A DNA stretch of 60,000 nucleotides from Glandiceps talaboti. Lineage: Eukaryota > Hemichordata > Enteropneusta > Spengelidae. A model generated the notes under the pieces. That model did no database searches, had not been told where the DNA came from, and saw nothing but the letters and a program-made list of their open reading frames with translations. This document shows positions 13,278 through 27,200 of the stretch, one piece after another; the stretch's first letter is position 1; every line of letters begins with the position of its first letter. The translations under genes were made by a program, and so were the position numbers. The DNA is taken from assembly GCF_964340395.1 (NCBI RefSeq), contig NC_135556.1:11189410-11249409 (forward strand). Direction: 5' to 3'.

Positions 13278-16200
13278 TACATACATACATACATACATAC
13301 ATACATACATACATACATACATACATACATACATACATAGAAAGACAAACAGGCAGGCACACAGGCAGGCAGACACACACACTAGCACATGTGAACATAT
13401 GTGCATACATACCACACATACACACACTCGTACACACAATTCAATTTTTTAGCTATCTGAAAAAAATAACTCAGTTTAAAATGGTATACTATACAGTAAC
13501 ATATCAACAGACTTGGTAAAAAGACTGACAACAGACATTCCCACTTTCACAAAGATGCAAACGTAGATAGGTGACTTACCAGCATCATGGGCAGTGATAA
13601 CAAGGTAATATCTAGCAATCTCTTCTCTGTCAAGTACCTCAGTCACGTAAACATCCCCAGTACTACTATCAATGGTGAAATAGTCGTACTCTAGGGTACG
13701 GACACGCTGCATGGCGACACCAGATGTCATCACAAACGGAGTAATAATATCGAGAATCTCAGGATCGCTTGTAACCTTGACAATCTCATACGTCAGTCGT
13801 CCATTACTGCCCTCATCCTCGTCTTCAGCATCACAGGTCCTCACAAACACCGGCGTATTGGCGTTGTTTTCATCTATAGAACCTGTCATGAATTCCTCTG
13901 TGAATTCAGGTATGTTATCATTGACATCTATCAGATTGATGGTGACTGTGGTTGATGATGATTGAGAGGGTATGCCTTTATCTTTGGCCATAACAGTCAG
14001 AGAGTACTGTGAACGTCTTTCACGATCTATGACGTTAACGATGGAAATTACTCCAGAATCCTCATCAATGTCAAAGTCGTTGTCATAGTTACCATTGATT
14101 ATTGAAAATTCAACAGTACCATTCAAGCCTTCGTCAGGGTCTGTAGCTGATACTTGAAGGAATTCCTTCCCAGGTGGTGTGTTTTCCATGATGTTATCCG
14201 TGTAGGAGCTGGGATCGAACTCCGGTGCGTTGTCATTGATATCCAGTATGTTGACCAGGACTTCCATGGTAGAAGTCAGGGACGGATCACCACCGTCCTC
14301 AGCATAGACAGTTAAGATGTACTGTGCCACAGTTTCCCGATCTAGATTTCCTGATACAACAATATCTCCACCATTCATGAAAAACACATTACCCGGTACG
14401 GGATCCATAGAATACTCTACAAGTCCGTTGACTCCCTCATCGGGATCTTCAGCCTCTACGGTAATCACAACCACTCCACTCTCCGCATCTTCCGAGACTT
14501 CCGTCACGTTGTCGTTGATAAATTCAGGGGCGTTGTCATTGACATCACCAATCTTAATATTTATTTGTACTTCATCCTGCATTTGTAGGCTTTCATCTAG
14601 AGGCTGGTCCGTAGCTGTTATCTTTAGTGAGTAGAACGATTTCTCTTCTCTATCTAACTCTTTAGCTGTGATTATCGTACCATTCTCAAGGATATCGAAG
14701 TCTCCGTTATCGTCACCAGACACTATCTCATAAAGAATAGCACCATTGGGTCCTGTAACGACACAGAAATATCAGTATTAGTTTCACAACTTTTGACAAT
14801 TTTACGATGATAAATATATCTATTGATTATACGGGTACATTATAAAACATAACTGAACAATATATCTGTAATTTAATCATGCAAATTAAAAAAAAACATA
14901 AATTTTTATCAAGGAATTTAAAGATCCAGTTACATTAAATTACAGAAAAAAACCAAAATAAAGATGTGTTTGGTGAGAAAAATAAACATTCCTACATCTT
15001 TAGAGAAAATTTCACATTTTCTTTTCCCTAAAGCATATTTTCCTACACCACATTCGGTGGCCATATTGGATTTTAAAAAGTCTTACACACGACATCAGGT
15101 TGACCTCTACTCAAAAAAATTTGTACCATGACCCCGGATTTTTTCCTCATTTTTTTAAAATCCTAATTGTTCTTTGTAACTGAGAAAGGCTTGAGTTTTT
15201 TTGAACAAACTAACAGCAAATATTTAAAAATCTTTATTTCTGCGATGTATTCTATCACAAAAGCTAGACACCGTAATGCTACAGAAAGTGGTTTTGATTG
15301 AAACCATAAGTTTGAATTGATTCAAGTGGGGGCCACAACATGTATTACTCATCAACGGCAAGACACCGCAATGTTGTAGATTAACTATCCCTAGTTGATG
15401 CCATCTGTGGTTGTGGGTTAGATATGTCCTCTTTGTCTTGTTTCATCAATCTATCATATGTGTGATGGTGATGATGACATTTACATATGGCACACATTCA
15501 TCCACATATGTCTAATCTCGGCTTTACTCAGATTAACATTCTAGACTAATACTCCATGACTGTTGGTATGGTTTATGTACAAACTATCTACCGTCTCAAT
15601 TTGGCCAGAAATAATTTATAGGGGAGGGTTTGACCATGTAAAACTCATCATAAAAATCGCTGTCTGTCAGTCACAGAATAAGGGTTGTTCAATATTGTTA
15701 TGTAGGTTCCCTGCTTAGTCATACAAAGCTATTAACTGAGCCGCTATCAGGCTAAACTGGGCTGTTCTTGAGTTTTATTTCTATGGGGGGTCAAGGGTCA
15801 AGATTACAGACTCCATTGTAAGTAGATTGCTGTCAGCCCTTAGTCTAAACGTTCCACTAACAAGCCAACTCACGATTTAACGTATTTGATACTGTTGCAG
15901 ATTCCACGGCACAAAAAAATTCTGTCAACGTCAGATTGGGAATAAACTTTAGGTGTGAAAATCACTTGTCTGGCGCATTTATATAGAAAAGTTTATCCTT
16001 TATAAAATAATGGTCCTTAGTTCAATCTACATAGCTTCACTGATAAGATAGTAGTGGTCTGCACACAGTAGAATTCAAACTTTCGGTTTAAACCCCGTTT
16101 TGCCAAACTTGTAGTTTTTTTGTGTACAAACAAATACCCTCCTTGTAAAAAGACAATTAACTCTCACTTATCGCAAACTTTGTGATTCAAATCTAACGCT

Positions 16201-17172
16201 TACCTGAATCAGCATCAGTTGCAGTTACCGTGATAGCAATTGTTCCTATGGCAACATCTTCATACACAGTGATTTCATCGTATTCGCTTGGATCAAATAT
16301 GGGTGGATTGTCATTGATGTCCAAAGTATTGAAGTAACATTTCACGTTACTTGACATTGGTGGGCTGCCATGATCAGTAGCCTCTACTGTTATCAAGTAA
16401 TATTGGACCTAATGGGGGAAAACAAGAACACACAGGTAAAGGTATCATATATTTTACTGTTTGTACTTCACAATGAATAGTACAAGATTAGAGAAACTAC
16501 ATAGGCATAATTCTCATCTCAATAAATCAACAAAAGAATGATTTCATTTTTACTGTGCACAAAGTGACAGGGAGATCTTCCTTGTATGAAATTGTAATCC
16601 CCCCCCCCCCCCACAATTACTCCTTGCAGGATTACACATTAATCTGTTTTATCGCTAAAATAGGCACGTTCAACGTCACAAAAGATTCTTTTAAACAATC
16701 ATCATTTTTTTTTAATCTGTGAACACGCCAACGTGTTTGGACTGTACATCGACAGCTGTCCCTATATTGCATAATTGATAATAAAACAAATTATACATCA
16801 ATCAAAGAATCAGATTGATCTGACGGGTTTACCCAACACTTTGTAATTAATTTGAATTGGTAATTATCAATTTCTTTTGTTATAAGGGATGTTAACATGC
16901 TTGAAAATTTAAATTAAAAAATAATATGTATTTCACACTCATAGATGGACAATAATATCATAATTTGTATAATGTATCTGTAAAATACATGAGATAGAGA
17001 TTGGCAGTGAGTTTGAAAGTTTTTTTTTTTTTAATCTACGCAATTTCCAAACATCTGGTATATGAATTTTTCATATGATGCAATTTGTTCAAATCTTTCT
17101 AATCTATCCATTCACAGAAAAGTTCTGAATGTTCTAAATATACACATACACAGACACACAGACATACATAGA

Positions 17173-17236
<64 letters not shown>

Positions 17237-18140
17237 TACCACTAATATCTTTTTGTGGTGATGATTTGATGATATTCATTATACAACCATCTCTTATTTT
17301 CACATATACACCCACATGTACACTCAAACCAAGTTAAACTGATCAGTTGTCAGGGGCAACGTGGTATTAATATTCACTATCATAGTACAAACCTTTTCAA
17401 AATCCAATGGTTGAACTAGAGTAAATACACCAGTGTCTGCATCCAACTCAAATCTGTTCTGTCCCCAGTCTTCAAGTATTGAGTAGGTGACCTCACCATT
17501 GGTGCCTTCATCCGGGTCTGTGGCCATCACCTCGGCAACGGATACACCAACATCTTCATCTTCAAAGACAGTGAAAGAATATACCTCCTTACTGAATTCA
17601 GGTGGACTGTCATTTGAATCTAGCAGCTTGACGCCTAGACTCATCACGGAGTACTGTGACCCGTCGGATGCGCTCACGTCGAGATTATAGCTTGCTATGG
17701 TTTCGCGATCTAGTCTGCTTCGTGTGCGTACTTCCCCAGATTCTTCGTTGATGTAAAATTTACCGTCGTCTCCGCTGACTATACTGTAGGACACAAGTGC
17801 ATTACTACCTTCGTCGGGGTCTTGGGCTGAAACCGTGGCAACTAGACTGTTGATAGAAATATCTTCAGGAACTTCCACATTGCGCGTACTTTCTTCGAAC
17901 TGTGGTGCATTGTCATTTCTGTCTAAGAGAGTGATTTGGACCTGCAAAACACAAAATACAAAAGACACACATAAGAATTTGTTTTGGTTGCATTCGTGAA
18001 TATTTAATTTTGGAACACAGTTGTATATGTTTAGAGATGATCATAGCTAGTGTTTTTGTGATAGACATGTATGATTTGTGTACATCTCCATACAACTTTA
18101 AATTCAATCTCTGAACTTTTCACTAAAACCCACAAACCCA

Positions 18141-18202
<62 letters not shown>

Positions 18203-21200
18203 CCCTAAACAATACATACACTAGACCAAGTCAGACACATAGGAAGTCTCTTTTCATATCTGTAGCCCCCTCTGGAGTCACATCCAAGACATGTTTTGAA
18301 CCAGTGCTTTTTAATGAAATTCAGGTGGCCAGCATTTCAGTTAATTGCAACAATTAGAAAGCTGATCTGTATCAGCTGATTCTATCTTTTCTACTGATTA
18401 GTTTTGACTTGTTAACTACATTCTACCACCCTGACATCTACCAGGGTATATATAATACACACCCATATCAGTTGACAAGAGAAACGCAGAATCATGAGCA
18501 GAACTTTTGACAACAACAGACTTGTGATTCTAAATTCAGATCTTACAACATGTACATGTAGGACTGATCTGTGTGAATACCACTCATAATTACAGCCCAT
18601 TAGGAAGTCTTTAAGAGACAATACATCATTAATTTTTATTATCTACTCCAACTAATTCACAGTCTCTCAAAAATGAAATAAAAACAAAAGACTTTTGACA
18701 ATTTTCATTCACTCATATGTAAATGAAGCATTTTCCTTATGCATGAATAAAATTAGATTTTTACATCTAAGTGATAAGTTGTTCTACTTAGAGTAGCTCT
18801 TGGTGGGTGTAGGAAATGGAACACTCTTTCATCAGAAAGTAATCAAGGAAGGAATTTTGACGGGTAAATAAGGCATCCTTTTATTTGTAGGGAGTTTGTG
18901 CTCCATTTTCATGCCAATTCCCATGAATAGAATTAACCACAGAGTACATATTACCTGTCCTGAATGCCTAACACAGTTCATTTAACAATTCACGCTCTGC
19001 ATAAGTATTTGTTTGATGTGGGCAGATTTGACCATGACCTACACAAGTTAAAGCAGGGGCTACCATGTACCAAATCTATGTAATCAGTACTTTTTCTTAT
19101 AAAATTTCTACAAGCAGTCAATAAAAGTATTGACTGTGAAAACAGTGATCGCCAGAAAACCTTGAAGTTTAATGTTGATTTACAACTGCTCCTGTTTTCT
19201 TTTTTCAGAACTATACACACCAAAGTTTACATTCCCTTCATTGTGTGGAAACGGAAACCCCTATTGGACAACATTAGATAAATGTTCCTCTGTGTTTCTT
19301 TTCCGAACCACTAGTCAGATTTAATAGTTACTTCACAAAATTGGACAGAGATGAAGGCTGAATTTGGTGTTTTTACAGAACACTCGTAATGTCATTATTG
19401 GCCACTTGCCATTGCACAAAATTTAGAAATATTCTTGTGTTTTCTTTTCTGAATGGTCAAAAAAGTTTACATTCAATTCGTGAAGTATTAAAGAGATGGA
19501 AACAACAATTTGAAGGATTTTTGGCATACAAGTATTCCTCACATTCCATCGACCGAAAATGGAGAAATATTCCTCAGTGTCTTCCGTAAGACTTTACATC
19601 CGCTTCATACAATTGAATGCAGATGAAAATGAATTTGGACAAATTTACAGCACAATCAGTGAAACACTCCCAAGTGTCTCCTTTTTTGAACGACCAGTCA
19701 AAAGTTTACATTTGCTTCATAAAATTATGTGGAGGTGAAAACTGCATTTTGAAGATTTTAGCATACCAGAATTTGTCATTTCCCATTGAACAAAAATAGC
19801 ACAATATTCCCACGCATGATGCATACCATTGCGATGAAATGAGTGATGTAATATTGACTTAAAACTGGCATCACAAAAGGCATGAATATGACACGCTCTC
19901 CTTTGAAGTGTGCCAATCCCATACAAATCCTCTTCCCCTCAGAAGTAGATATCCCGCCCTGCAGAATTCCAAGATGAGATAATCAGATAATGCGCAGCTA
20001 TTTTCACCAAGTGCTATCTTAGAAGATTACAAGATCCTTATCAGGTGCTCAGAATAGAGGGGAAAGCCTTATCTTTCAACCCGGCTTTGTTTTAGGAAAA
20101 CCTTGGATATGTGCCACAACATGGGTTCTTACAACTACTTGAATACCCAATGTGTGTTTTTCTAAATTACTTCAACCAAAATGCTTGTTATCCAGGGCAT
20201 AATCCTTAAAGCTGCCACCCTTCTTAATGCCGGGGTCTTACAAAAGTTTTAAAGATGGAATGTTATCAAGATGAGTAAGTTGGTATAAAGATGTCTTTAA
20301 AACAAGGATGTGCTTAATGTTCCATCTTTAAAGCTTATAGTCATAACAAGATGTCTTTTGTGAAATGTAGAGAAGGATGAGTGAATGTAAAACTGCTATC
20401 ATCCGATGTAATCCTTCTATTTACAAGCCTTCTAAAAAATGTCACACAAGACAAAAAAAAATCTCCTTTTACTGGTAATCTGCACTCTGCAACCAGATCC
20501 ATCTAGTCATCTCCCTTATAGACACAATTGATACAACACATCCTTTGGTGATGTAACAATCTATATCTGTTGATATCTTTTTTCATTTGTCGCTGTTCAA
20601 ATAAATATATACATTTTTTTTCCATGTGGATGTTCACGATATACAAACAGAACATTAGAAATATCAAAAAGGCTTTTACATGTCACTATTACTTAAGGGA
20701 CCATTTGTACTGTATAATCACTTCCGACAGAGCCAAATAATTATCTGTTACATACATGTAAATTATAAAAATAACCATTTAAGGCAAAATACAAAACCTA
20801 GTTCTGATAACCCCAATTTCAAAATAGGGTGGGTACGTAGGATTAAATCTAAAAAAAAAAAAACATTTGTTTTTATAACTGTTTTTTTAGGTCTGGTTCA
20901 GGTTTATGTTTTATGTTGTTCATCTAGCGCCCTTCCATATGGTCTTTGTGTTATGGATCACAAGAGGAGATGACATTTTCAAATCTCAATATTTCTCAAG
21001 TGACTTTGCTATTTTTTTCTTCAATTTTTTGATAATTTTTTTTGAATAACTAGAAAAGTTTAGGGTGAGAAGTAAAAAAATAGGTTGGGTCGGGTTACTG
21101 GAACCGAACGTTTTTTTGCACCTTACATGTAAGATTACACATTTTTCTGTACAGGATAATAACACCACAACTGACAAAATCATCAGGTTATTTAGATTTA

Positions 21201-24200
21201 CCATCTTTATGATTTGGGTTTTTATATATATATATTTATATCTATTACTACTATTTTGTTTCATATCTTTCCTTCTCCAGTACTGATGCAGAAATTTGAT
21301 TTGAAGTGAATTTTTGAAAGGTATTGAAGACAACTAACAGATTGGTTTTAAGATAGTTATCACTATTCTATCAAAGTTATAAAATATTGGTTTACAGAAT
21401 TAAAAAAAATTGTACTTAATCTCTTTATTCAAGTATAGACATTCTTGATTTTATCTGAAGTTACTTAAAATTTTCAAAATAATTTGCAAATATGTACACA
21501 AATTCCATAGATTAGCTGATAACACTAGAAAAGAAATTTGTGTTGACCAGGAACTTTAGACTTTTACAAGACACAAAATAATTTTTCAACGGATTGTAAC
21601 TTTTAATTCAATTTTTTTGTGTCAGTAGACACATTCAGCCACACTTCTAAAATTCTTGGTGTAATTTACTAAACAAATCCCCTTAAAACTGAGCTGAGAG
21701 CCTAAGGGGTGAATCTTTTGCCCTTCTTGAGTTGAATCCCCTCAGCATATCTAAAACTTTAGTGAAACCACAATAATGTTTCAAACCCCCATCGTTGTTA
21801 CAGGTAAACCCACAGGCAATACTGGGACGAATACACTCAGCAAATGTAAAATTTTTGATTTTCACCGCAATACATGCATACTATGTTTCACACTCCCACC
21901 TCTGTTACAGCTAAAAGCAAACTTGAGCCGAATACCCTCAGCAAATCTAAAAGAAACATTTGATGAAATTGCAATAACTTCTTTCAAACTAGTCAAGAAA
22001 GAGAGAACTGAAAGATTCGATGGAGGATACTAGTTTCAAATGTCCACCCCCAGTGCATGTAAACCTAAAGGCAAAATTTACGTAGGAGAACCCCTCGAAG
22101 CCAAATTTATAGAAGCTAGCCTTATAATCTTTACTGAACACCCAAGTAAAACTAACTTTCCCAATTTGAAGGCAAAGCCCAGAGGTATGCCATGACAATC
22201 TTTTCGTTCCCATCTTGTTGCCTAATTAGGTTTGTGTTCACTGCGTATTGTTAAAGTTCGTCAAATTTTCACACTGTACGCTCTCGGTGGAGGGTAAATG
22301 CTTGGAATAATTGTCAAGCCTAATGATGGCTGGTGTATCCCCTTGACAAACTCTCTGTCAATCCAGTTGCCTGAAAGGACAGTACACAGACACTCAAGTA
22401 CTTGTAGTAGACAGTAAAAGAAGCCTACAAAAAAAATCATCAATAAGTGTTCTTGTTATTCATAACGCTAATATCCTTCATGAAAGGAGGATCATTACGA
22501 ATCATTTTTGTCATGGTTTGTTGCCTAAAAAAAGTACATGGTTATATACAATGGCATTACACCACTACATTTACAAGTGTATTGATCTATCAACCAGGTT
22601 CTGATAGCACTTCTCTATATGCTTGCACTGGCTAGACGCTTGCAGCAATTTTTCAAAATGGCTTCCACACTACACTGTTTACATTTTTGCGTAATGGGAG
22701 GAAATACAGTGCATTTTTTTTGCAGCGCTGCATAGATCTGTAAAGTTCAAATGGCAAGTTTTGAAATGTTACACTTGGGGATTTAGAAAGGATGAGTAAA
22801 CGTGCTGGGTGTAACATGGCTGTTGAAGTGGCGGCAGTCTTATTCTGACCGTTTTTGTCTACCGATTTCTTTTCAAAAAACAGACAAAGAGAGAACAAGA
22901 TGGCAGACAATAGCAAAGCCAGGTATTGGAAGTGAAGCCATAGATATGGAAAATAGAATGGCGACTATTGATCACCAGACCCTCCTTCAAAACAATGGCC
23001 AGTAATCTGCATTAATTCCACATTGATGAGCAAAGATTGAGGGCAGGAAACTGAAACGATATCCCACTAACAATGACCTGAATATAAGAATGAATCATGG
23101 GAATTATGATAAACCCACTCCCCAAAACACTGCACCAACCAAACTTGTTAACATTTTCAGAATTTAGTAACGCAGTGTGTTGTACAGATGCTTACAAGTG
23201 GTTTAATTTGATTGCTATACTCCCTCTGTAATTGAGACTATAGCAAAGTTGAACAATTAGTGAGACTGTTTTACCAGCAGGGGGTAGCAGTCTAGAAAGA
23301 AGTACACTAGACTTCTAGACTGCTAACAAGTCAATGGGTCAAAAAAAATATATAACACTTTTATGATGTATTTCAAGTATGACACGACAGCAAAGTTTCA
23401 ATAAATAAAATATGAAAATTGCTGTCCAGAAAGATGAACAATACCAGCAAGTATGCTAGAAATAATGTCAATGGGAAACAGCCAGTATATTTTTTTGAAG
23501 TATCATTTACAAATTAATATGCTGATAAAAATCACATCTGTGATGAAAAAAAAAATTGTTTTGTTGAGATCTGTCATCACATAAAATCTACCCGAGTTGA
23601 AGTCAAAAACAAAAATACTGCACACTGCCATTGTGGTTCCCTAGCAAAAAGACTGTGAGATACCTCAAGAAATAGAATCTATTAGTATTCAGGGGATTTG
23701 ATTTCACCTCACCTTATTGGGGAAGATACAGTGACCCCCCCCCCCCCCCAACACAAAAAAGGTAATATCCTTGGATTTCAGACAAAAAGGTGTTAATTCT
23801 AAACAACAAAATACTGTACCACATGTACATATATATACAGATATACCACAACACAGATAGTGCTGTTTTTCCATGATTGCTTTTGCTTGTTTTTGCATCT
23901 GTCTGAATGATATAACATAGAACTACATGGTACATGTACGGTACTTGCATAAGTTTATCAGTCACGATGAATTTTCCACAATTGTTGCATACCTGACCAA
24001 AAATATTCATCAGTTTGCTAGGTCACATGAAAAACAAAGGTTATGACACACATACATGTAAGCAGCTCAAATTAGTAGTAGAAAGTATTGAGCTTGCATT
24101 TCTGTTTCAAACTAAGAGAAAAGTGGTAATATATTCACAAAAAAGCCCTGATGTACTTTTATAAGAAAACTACAAAATATCTTAGAATATGACTTGCATA

Positions 24201-27200
24201 AAAAAAAAACATACAACTATGAGTGTGACCTGTGTTGAGTTATCCACATGGTTGTAGTCGTAGCGGGTCAGACATTGTCATGTCAGCGAGCTTGGACTAT
24301 TTGTATAGTTTGCGCCCAAGGTAACCCAATGCTAACAGTGTAAGTAAACAGGTGATAATCTGTATAACACACAGTACGCCAACACAACAAAGAGTGACGT
24401 TGTAACCATTTTTGCATTGCAACATTCTAGTTAAATATTTCCATACCTAGAAACTGTGGCAGTATTAATCAGGGGATCGAATTTAGTCAGAGTCCTGGGC
24501 ACATTAGTATAGTCCCTATACGGTATTATTACAACTTACACCTCCACTACACACCACTTTGGCATCCAGAATAAGGGCACATCAACTACTAAAAATTGTA
24601 CCTAGACTACCAAATTAGCAGTAGTCCAGGACACAGACTACTAAACATTGTATTTAGACTACCAAATTAGTCCAGGACATACAGACTGCTAAACATTATA
24701 TCTGGACTGACCAAGTTTACAAGGTGGTAGTCTCCAATGGAAATCAATAGAAAACTGTAGTTGAAACAGTGCGACACTCGGATAAAACTGACTATCTTGG
24801 TATAACAAACATAAAAGTTAAATTCAAACCCAGTGTGTACTCATTCAGACTGTCCTATCCATACCCCTAGACCTATCAGTACTCGCCTCAAATTCAGGTG
24901 ATTGGGGATTTTGAATATTGTGTTGGGGAAAATAACAAATTGAAAACCCCTATCTGCATGGATTCCAGGCTATATCAGTACCTAGTAATCCTAGTACAAT
25001 GTATAAACTTCAAATGTGATCAACCGATGAACTATAACGGCAAAACGATGACTTTAATTGAACATATACAGATAAGAATTACACCAACTATCAAATTATC
25101 CTGCAATGAAGTCAGGGGATACCTGATAAAATCAAGTGACCTTCACCCTCCATAATATTATCTGGGATTTAAAACGACACACTTTTCACACAATTAAGGT
25201 ATCAACTTATACAAACTCTCAACTGACAAGTTTGTTACTTTTAATAACAAACTTTAAAGTTAGAGAGATTTGTTTTAATGATTCCAATTTAACATCTTAT
25301 ATCAAGAGTTGCTATCTGTTTGTGTTTTCAAATATTTGGATAGACCCCGTGTCCTTGGTAGTTCATTAGTGGGTACACTACTGTACGTCTGCTCAGGGTT
25401 CCTTTGAATGAAATATTTTGGATATGAACCAATCTAAACATTGAGTTTCTAACACTGATATTAAATTGTGTACCATGACATATATTGTTTCGTATCCGCT
25501 GCAAGCCTCTCACTACAAGCCTGTCTACTGGTGGAATCTGTGACTCCGCTAACCTTGTGCATTATTATCATGTACAGAGAGTAAACGCCAGTGCTTGAAG
25601 TTGAATCACAGATTCAGCCAGTAGACAGGTTACATACAGTCTCATACAAATGTAGGTACTTTGCATAACAGCTTAATACAGACATCTGTTTACCAGTTTT
25701 ACATACAAATTCATGATGTTCAGCATATATTTTCTTTCCTCCACAAGATTGACTAGTCTTTTATAGACTATCACTAACATTGACCTTTGACCTAATATGG
25801 AGTAGTCTGAAAGGTGATGATAATGACTATGTACATTGGTTTCAGTACTACTGTCATTAGTTGTGGAAGACCAAATAACTACATGTAGCAAAGTTAGTAC
25901 ATATTCAGTGTGTCAGTATTATAGGTAAAATTAACACGAGATCCTAGACATTAATAAACCAAAGTTTTCTTCCACAATTCTGGTTTGGAAATCTGTGTAA
26001 TTTACACCAGACCACCCACCCTCCACCCCCCTCTGTTATTAAGGTTCTCAAACATCAGCAAAATTCACTGATGTATAATTGTCATTCTGATCAGTTTTAG
26101 TTTAATATCTGTACAAGTATTTAATACCTGAACATATTGTAGGGTATAAGGCAACATTAATGACTGCATGACCGACACTCTGCTAAAAAGCTGCCTACAT
26201 TTCCACAAACTACTACAAAAATCTCAAAACCAACATATATTAATACCTAGACTATCAAGACATTTCCATGTTCAGTCATGAATGTCTGGGTTTAATATGC
26301 AAATATCTGAGAGCCGAACCGTTTCAATTTGCAAGTGAACATCTCATATCATTATGCTAATACCATCCGTGTGGCCAGCTTTCTCCATAATGAAAAGAAA
26401 GTCACATCTACCAGTCGTGTAGTTATATCTCCATCATGCCAACAACAACGGAGTCTAAATTGACCCACTGCCATTTACAAATAGTGAAGTCACAAGCTTC
26501 AATGATTTAGGTAGTTCGTCAGTGTTTAGACATGCAAATTACCGCAGTCCTACCATTCATACCCCAACACATTTCGTCCATCATTAACTGGTATAGTAAT
26601 TTAGGTATCAATAGTTTTTTTACACCCTTCATCAACTTTCTGCTTTCCTTTGACTTTCAAACTTGTGTGTCATGCACCATTAGTTTTTAAACCGTAAAAT
26701 ACATTGTACATTCATGCTTGAACTGCAACAAAATATATTGTATGACCATCTATTGTGTTTGCAGTAAACAACATCTCATCTCTTATTTATTAGTGCCAGT
26801 CTGTGTTTTAGCCGAAAACACTGTCTGTCCTCTCACAGACAAACTGACTAATTTCTATAAGTTGCTGGCATTGATATACTGTGCCTGGTTCTATGGAAGA
26901 GATAGTATGGTGACAGTGTTTTTGCCAAAGTTTGGAGGTCTGGTTACAGAGAAAAGTAATTTGTTTAAAGTTGTACAATGTACCATAATTCTGGCTTGGA
27001 AATTCGGTAAAATACCATGCAAATGCAGGTACATTTTACCTCCCCATGACCCTTAAAGGCCAAGGTTTCCTGCCCTGGTTCTCACATTAGTGTTCTCTTA
27101 TCAGTTAGACCATAAAGATATATTACACAGGACTATTCACTTGTTCTGGACCCATTATTCTATAGCTATGCCAGACAACCGGATTTTCACACCTAGATTT

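Larger units (their letters stand above)
12865..13579 (-). other. Intron 4 (715 bp), mostly microsatellite
   Basis: Donor GTAAGT, acceptor ATTACAG. About half of it is the ACAT/AC compound microsatellite at 13068-13440. Between that and exon 5 lie an 11-bp minisatellite (about 12972-13013) and a relic copy of exon 5 sequence (about 12925-12972). Confidence 0.85.
16409..17392 (-). other. Intron 2 (984 bp)
   Basis: Donor GTTTGT, acceptor CATTAG. It contains an (AC)n microsatellite at about 17142-17233 and a run of 14 C at 16599-16612. No exon-like sequence is seen. Confidence 0.85.

Noticed and set aside
13003-13519. Long ORFs rich in Met/Tyr/Val/Cys or His/Thr/Tyr
   Set aside because: Artefacts of the ACAT/AC microsatellite.
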